Source: JADHUC01 sp964617665 (lineage in GTDB: Bacteria; Planctomycetota; Planctomycetia; Pirellulales; Pirellulaceae). From it: DNA of 19,270 nt. Position 1 is the stretch's first letter; each line of letters opens with the position of its first letter. Of the stretch, positions 15,982-19,270 are shown in pieces. A model generated the notes under the pieces. That model saw nothing but the letters and a program-made list of their open reading frames with translations. It had not been told where the DNA came from and did not search any database. The stretch covers positions 1-19,270 of the forward strand of contig CAZUAH010000252.1 in assembly GCA_964617665.1 (NCBI GenBank). The letters run 5' to 3'. The translations under genes were made by a program, and so were the position numbers.

Positions 15982-16825
15982 ATGCCCGAATCACAACCAA
16001 ACAGTTCCCGTACGTGCCACTACTTCGTTGATGAGGCGGGCGATGCCACCCTCTTCAACAAGAGGAAGCGGACTGTTGTGGGCCGCGAAGGATGTTCAGG
16101 TCATTTCATTCTGGGCGCAATTGGAAGTCGTAGTCCCGGTGCGGCTGGACGAAGAGCTTGAGTCGCTCCGGTCGGCGCTCCGTGCCGATTCATACTTAGC
16201 AAAGGTTCCGTCAATGCAGCCAACGAGGCGAAAGACGGCCATTGCATTTCACGCGAAGGATGATTGTGCCGAGGTGCGACGCGAGGTGTATCGGCTGCTG
16301 ATGGCGCACGAGATGCGTTTCTTTGCCGTCGTACGTCACAAGCGGATGATTGTCGAGAAGGTCCTGGAGCACAACAAGAAGCATTCAAGCTACCGGTATC
16401 ATCCGAATCAGTTGTACGACCGCTGCGTGAGCCGGTTGTTTCGCGACCGACTGCACAAAGAGGATAGCTATATCATTCAATTCTCACGGCGCGGCAATCG
16501 GAGTCGTTCTGAGGCGTTGCGAAAGGCGATCGAGCAGGCCCGAAACAACCTGCGTGTGAAATGGCGAATTTCGACGACTGCGCCAATCGAGATCATTGCA
16601 GCCACACCCAGACAAGCCGGAGGCCTTCAAGCAGTCGACTACTTGTTGTGGGCCTTGCAGCATCTATACGAACGTGGAGAAGATCGCTACTGGGAGTATG
16701 TCGCCGCAAAGGTCAGCTTGGTGCATGACGTGGACGACACACGAGAGAACGAGTACGGAGCGTACTACACGAAGAAGAGCCCGCTAACGCTGGAGGAATG
16801 CAAAGAAATAGAGCCGGGAATATGA
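15982..16825 (+). pseudogene. DUF3800-domain protein, disrupted by a one-base frameshift
   Basis: The 5' part is in the frame of ATG 15982 and reads CHYFVDEAGDATLFNK, then GHFILGA, the N-terminal signature of DUF3800 ('FVDESGD ... F.LGA'). That frame stops soon after (near 16159). The rest of the domain is in the next frame, from LEVVVPVRLDEELESLRS to the stop at 16823-16825, with the C-terminal signature GGLQAVDYLLWALQ typical of the family. Dropping one A at 16119-16120 joins them cleanly as ...FILGA-LEVVVPV..., giving about 280 residues, a normal length. A continuous open frame from 15956 to 16825 exists, but its first ~55 residues are out of frame and lack the DEAGD motif. DUF3800 proteins have conserved acidic residues suggesting nuclease-like chemistry and often occur in mobile or defence-rich DNA; function is unproven. 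Either a real mutation or a sequencing error explains the shift. Confidence 0.75.
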
Positions 16826-16826
16826 G

Positions 16827-16843
16827 GACTCGCAAGGCGAGTC
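16827..16843. terminator. Short hairpin after the DUF3800 gene
   Basis: GACTCGC (16827-16833) and GCGAGTC (16837-16843) pair perfectly around AAG, beginning one base after the DUF3800 stop codon. No T-run follows. A second stem, CATCGGT/ACCGATG (16993-16999, 17008-17014), lies just beyond the stop of the convergent flavodoxin gene. Either could end or stabilise a transcript. Confidence 0.35.
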
Positions 16844-17034
16844 ACACGGCATGGAGCCGAATTTCGTTCCCAACTCTGCAATAATCCTACATCGGCCATT
16901 CCAAGGAGTCAATCGAATTTCGGAAGCCAGAAGAGACCACTGCGGCGGATCGACGGTAAGCTATGCTACCACGACCGCACAGCGGGATGCTCCATCGGTC
17001 AGGGATTACCGATGAAGATCCAACCGCGAAGTAG

Positions 17035-17568
17035 CTAATCACCCAACATGGCTTTCAACTGTTCGCCCCAACGTTGGGCTTCGGGCAGGTCTAGCAGGTC
17101 GAAGCCCTTCAGGTCGCCGTGCATGAGGAAGCGGTAGAACCAACTGAGGGTCTTGTAGTCGCGTTCGTCAAGCTGTTCCGGAACCAAGCGACCGCCGAAG
17201 CCTCGCGCGGCCAGTAGCTCGCCGCCTGCCATCTCCGCCAAACCGTCGGCGTAGTCTTGCTGGGTGTAGAGTTCTTCGTCCTCTTCGCCCGTAAGTCCCG
17301 GATCGAGTTCCATGTCGGCTGCCGCCGTAATGAATGCTGCGATCTTTCGCTCCTGCAGCGAGCTTCTGTTGTCCCGGATGAATCGCGATACCGGGGCCAG
17401 ATAGTCCCCGGCGTAAATGGGCGAGCCAATCACGATCACATCGTGTTCAGTTACGTCGGGCTTTCCAGCAACGTCCACTACCTCAGCACCAAGCCCTTCA
17501 GCGATCGCCCGTGCTACCTCGGCGGTTGATCCGTATTTGCTGCCAAATACAACCAAGCATTTGGTCAT
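17035..17568 (-). CDS. Flavodoxin-domain protein (HemG-like)
   Basis: This gene encodes 177 residues from ATG 17566-17568. The FMN phosphate loop GSKYGSTAEV (9-18) and the isoalloxazine loop GSPIYAGDYL (48-57) define a flavodoxin fold of the type found in menaquinone-dependent protoporphyrinogen oxidase HemG and related small flavoproteins. Members take part in electron transfer or quinone/porphyrinogen redox; the exact partner is unknown, so no symbol is given. An insert of acidic residues (about 89-104) and a tail with SWFYRFLMHGDLKGFD resemble the longer HemG-like proteins. Its ribosome site GAGGAGA (17583-17577) overlaps the stop codon of the upstream mdh gene, which is 13 bases away, so the two are translationally coupled in one mRNA. 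Confidence 0.82.
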   Translation of the reverse strand: MTKCLVVFGSKYGSTAEVARAIAEGLGAEVVDVAGKPDVTEHDVIVIGSPIYAGDYLAPVSRFIRDNRSSLQERKIAAFITAAADMELDPGLTGEEDEELYTQQDYADGLAEMAGGELLAARGFGGRLVPEQLDERDYKTLSWFYRFLMHGDLKGFDLLDLPEAQRWGEQLKAMLGD

Positions 17569-17581
17569 TTCGGTTTTCTCC

Positions 17582-18508
17582 TCAGAGCTCTAGGGCGGCG
17601 ATGCTGGAGCGAATCAGTGCCGCTGATTTTCCCAGTGCCTCGCGCTCGTCCTCACGTAATTCGATCTCGATGATTTCCTCGACGCCCGCACTGCCAAGTT
17701 TGACCGGCACGCCAAAGCAAATGTCTTCCAAGCCGTACTCGCCTTCCAAATAGATGGAGCATGGTAGGATCTGTTTGCGGTCTTTGAGGATCGCTTCGAC
17801 CATTTGCATCGTGGCTGCGCTCGGCGCGAAGAAGGCGCTGCCCTTCTTGAGCAGAGAGACTATTTCGCCACCGCCCTTGCGTGTTCGCTCGACGATGGCC
17901 TCAACGCGATCGGTCGGCATGAGTTCCGTGATCGGGATGCCCGCGACCGTCGAGTAGCGCGGCAGGGGGACCATTTCGTCACCGTGACCGCCGAGGACGA
18001 AGGCGTGTGTATTCTCGACGCTGACGTTCAGTTCCATCGCAATGAACGCTCGCATGCGGGCACTGTCCAGGATGCCGGCCTGTCCGATCATGCGTTCGCG
18101 TGGTAATCCGCTGACCTTCTTGGCCAGGTAGACCATTGTGTCCAGCGGATTGGTGACCAGAATGAAGATGGCGTCTGGTGACTGACTCACCACGTTCTCG
18201 ACAACCTCGCGGATGATGTTGCCGTTGACGTTCACCAAATCTTCGCGGGTCATGCCGGGCTTACGCGGCAAGCCAGCCGTGACCACCACGATGTCCGAAT
18301 TGGCGGTGTCTTTGTAGTCGTTGGTGCCGACGATGTGCAGGTCGTAGTTTTCGACCGGCCCCGCCTCCAGCAAGTCCAGCGCCTTGCCCTGAGGCATGCC
18401 TTCGACAACGTCTACCAGCACTACGTCGCCCAACTCTTTGACCGCACACCAGTGGGCCGCCGTGGCACCCACAAAACCGGCGCCAACGATGGAGATTTTA
18501 TCGCGCAT
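17582..18508 (-). CDS. mdh: NAD-dependent malate dehydrogenase (LDH-like type)
   Basis: This gene encodes 308 residues. ATG 18506-18508 is chosen: AAGGTGA is five bases upstream, and the Rossmann strand begins at residue 4, as usual. Motifs are GAGFVG (9-14) with D33 selecting NAD; the substrate loop GLPRKPGMTRED with R82 and R88, the arginines typical of malate rather than lactate specificity; VTNPLD (118-123); catalytic D148/R151 in the ILDSARMRAF stretch; and the proton-relay H175 in VLGGHGDEMV. The enzyme interconverts malate and oxaloacetate in the TCA cycle in the cytosol. Length and motifs fit the LDH-like bacterial MDH group. The longer open frame above (to 18739) overlaps the promoter and is not used. 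The flavodoxin gene follows 13 bases downstream. Confidence 0.96.
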   Translation of the reverse strand: MRDKISIVGAGFVGATAAHWCAVKELGDVVLVDVVEGMPQGKALDLLEAGPVENYDLHIVGTNDYKDTANSDIVVVTAGLPRKPGMTREDLVNVNGNIIREVVENVVSQSPDAIFILVTNPLDTMVYLAKKVSGLPRERMIGQAGILDSARMRAFIAMELNVSVENTHAFVLGGHGDEMVPLPRYSTVAGIPITELMPTDRVEAIVERTRKGGGEIVSLLKKGSAFFAPSAATMQMVEAILKDRKQILPCSIYLEGEYGLEDICFGVPVKLGSAGVEEIIEIELREDEREALGKSAALIRSSIAALEL

Positions 18509-18568
18509 AGTAATCACCTTGCTGCGAGAACGAATGCAAGACTCTAGATATTTTGATGTGACGCGTGG

Positions 18569-18597
18569 ATTATGACCGCCCAATGTGCAAGCGTCAA
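18569..18597 (-). promoter_or_regulatory. Predicted sigma-70-type promoter for mdh
   Basis: On the minus strand TTGACG (18597-18592), a 17-base spacer and CATAAT (18574-18569): five of six matches in each box. The start would be near 18562, giving a leader of about 53 bases before the mdh ATG. It is the strongest promoter match in the window and supports the short mdh start. Confidence 0.55.
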
Positions 18598-18635
18598 CTA
18601 CTCGTTCGGCACTGCCGCGACTTACTGAAACGGCA

Positions 18636-19270
18636 TCACTGACGGTATTGAGGGCGGTCCGAGACAATGAAGATGCTGCGGCTGCCATCGTTATCCGAGT
18701 GGACATCGCCCATCCAGACGATTTCGGCGTCAACGACACGATCGTCGTCGTATACCGGGGGTCGCGGCGGCACGACTGGATCCAAGATGGTCGGCGCGTG
18801 TAAACGCGATTCGCGAATGCGGGCCATGGTCAGTTCGGCTTGAGCGGCCAAGAACACGAACACGGCCACTAGGACCAGCATTCCGCCGGAAAACGGGGGA
18901 AGCAGCCCGAGAACCCCGAGGACAATGGCAACGGCTTGGCCAACTCTTGCGGCGATGGTTGTGGCCTTGGCGTATGGCATTCGCATGGCCAGGAAAGCAC
19001 GCAACACTCGTCCTCCGTCCATCGGGAATGCAGGTAACAGGTTGAATACCGCCAAGAACACATTGACCAACATCAAACCGCTCAAGAAGGAGCCGCCGAT
19101 CACGTCAACCGTAAGAGCCAAGCTGCCGAAACCGGCCAGAAGGGCCACAGCGAAGAGGGCTGCCGCGATCGCCACGTTTACGGCTGGCCCAGCCAGTGCA
19201 ATTGCCAATTCCTGACGTAACAGTTTAGTTCCCTGACTAGCTTTTACGATTCGACGGCGAGGCGGCGACC
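18636..19270 (-). CDS. M50-family site-2-type membrane metalloprotease, 5' end outside window
   Basis: The frame is open from the right window edge to TGA at 18638-18636, about 210 residues; a TTG at 19208 lies inside the gene and is not its start. Visible are the helix IALAGPAVNVAIAAALFAVA and, after a second pair of hydrophobic segments, NLLPAFPMDGGRVLRA, which contains the second metal-binding (Asp-Gly) motif of M50/S2P intramembrane proteases. The HExxH zinc motif must lie upstream, outside the window. More hydrophobic segments follow (AVAIVLGVLGLLP and MLVLVAVFVFLAAQ), then an approximately 60-residue soluble acidic tail instead of the CBS pair found in many homologues. Such proteases cut membrane-anchored regulators; the target is unknown. 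It lies upstream of mdh in the same direction, with 127 bases between, but mdh has its own promoter. Confidence 0.85.
   Translation of the reverse strand, partial: SPPRRRIVKASQGTKLLRQELAIALAGPAVNVAIAAALFAVALLAGFGSLALTVDVIGGSFLSGLMLVNVFLAVFNLLPAFPMDGGRVLRAFLAMRMPYAKATTIAARVGQAVAIVLGVLGLLPPFSGGMLVLVAVFVFLAAQAELTMARIRESRLHAPTILDPVVPPRPPVYDDDRVVDAEIVWMGDVHSDNDGSRSIFIVSDRPQYRQ

Noticed and set aside
16114..16125. Programmed frameshifting as an explanation for the DUF3800 frame change
   Set aside because: No slippery heptamer, shift-prone stop codon or downstream stem was seen. Mutation or sequence error is simpler.
1..19270. tRNA genes, CRISPR arrays, insertion sequences or integrase genes
   Set aside because: No cloverleaf, regularly spaced direct repeats, transposase motif or terminal inverted repeats with target duplications could be found by reading.

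Overview
The window looks like a piece of a Planctomycetota chromosome, probably of the Pirellulales (Rhodopirellula/Pirellula) type. The evidence is gene content and style. There is a formylglycine-type sulfatase, a ceramidase-like protein of the kind common in planctomycetes, and a very long secreted PQQ/BamB-type propeller protein with an internal methyltransferase-like domain. A small membrane protein opens with the 'RF.I.DLLLVIA' helix often seen in this phylum. Base composition is moderately GC-rich. No rRNA, tRNA, CRISPR array, insertion sequence or integrase was seen.

Layout. Positions 1-747 (+) hold the 3' part of an SGNH/GDSL-like hydrolase. Six bases further on, the convergent three-gene minus-strand run ends. 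Transcribed from about 7.88 kb leftward, this run is sulfatase (7832-6111), neutral/alkaline ceramidase-like protein (6026-4668) and the 1290-residue propeller/methyltransferase/malectin-like protein (4626-754). A 242-bp divergent intergenic region (7833-8074) carries a plausible promoter on each strand. A plus-strand run leads rightward from it: secreted protein of unknown function (8075-9100), GH51-like alpha-L-arabinofuranosidase (9143-10813), five-helix membrane protein (10844-11419), a perfect 13-bp hairpin, then a GH38 alpha-mannosidase-like enzyme with an N-terminal discoidin-like domain (11570-14863). All of these except the membrane protein carry signal peptides. Together they look like an export-oriented locus for attacking a sulfated, arabinose- or mannose-containing glycan, without SusC/SusD genes in the part visible here. 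That functional linkage is inference.

The right part is housekeeping and miscellaneous. A GC-rich structured repeat (14915-14983) separates the GH38 gene from a convergent double-ACT-domain regulator of the GcvR type (15023-15556, -). A 425-bp gap follows. Then comes a DUF3800 gene (15982-16825, +) that reads as one protein only if a one-base frameshift near 16120 is corrected. Last come a flavodoxin-domain protein (17035-17568, -) coupled to mdh, an NAD-dependent malate dehydrogenase (17582-18508, -) with a good sigma-70-type promoter, and the C-terminal part of an M50 site-2-type membrane metalloprotease (18636-19270, -) that runs off the window.

Most noteworthy: the secreted propeller whose eight clear W-docking motifs are split four and four around a degenerate methyltransferase domain, followed by a six-cysteine cluster and a malectin-like tail; the frameshifted DUF3800 gene, where naive gene calling gives a wrong N-terminus; and the perfect intergenic hairpins that lack U-tracts.
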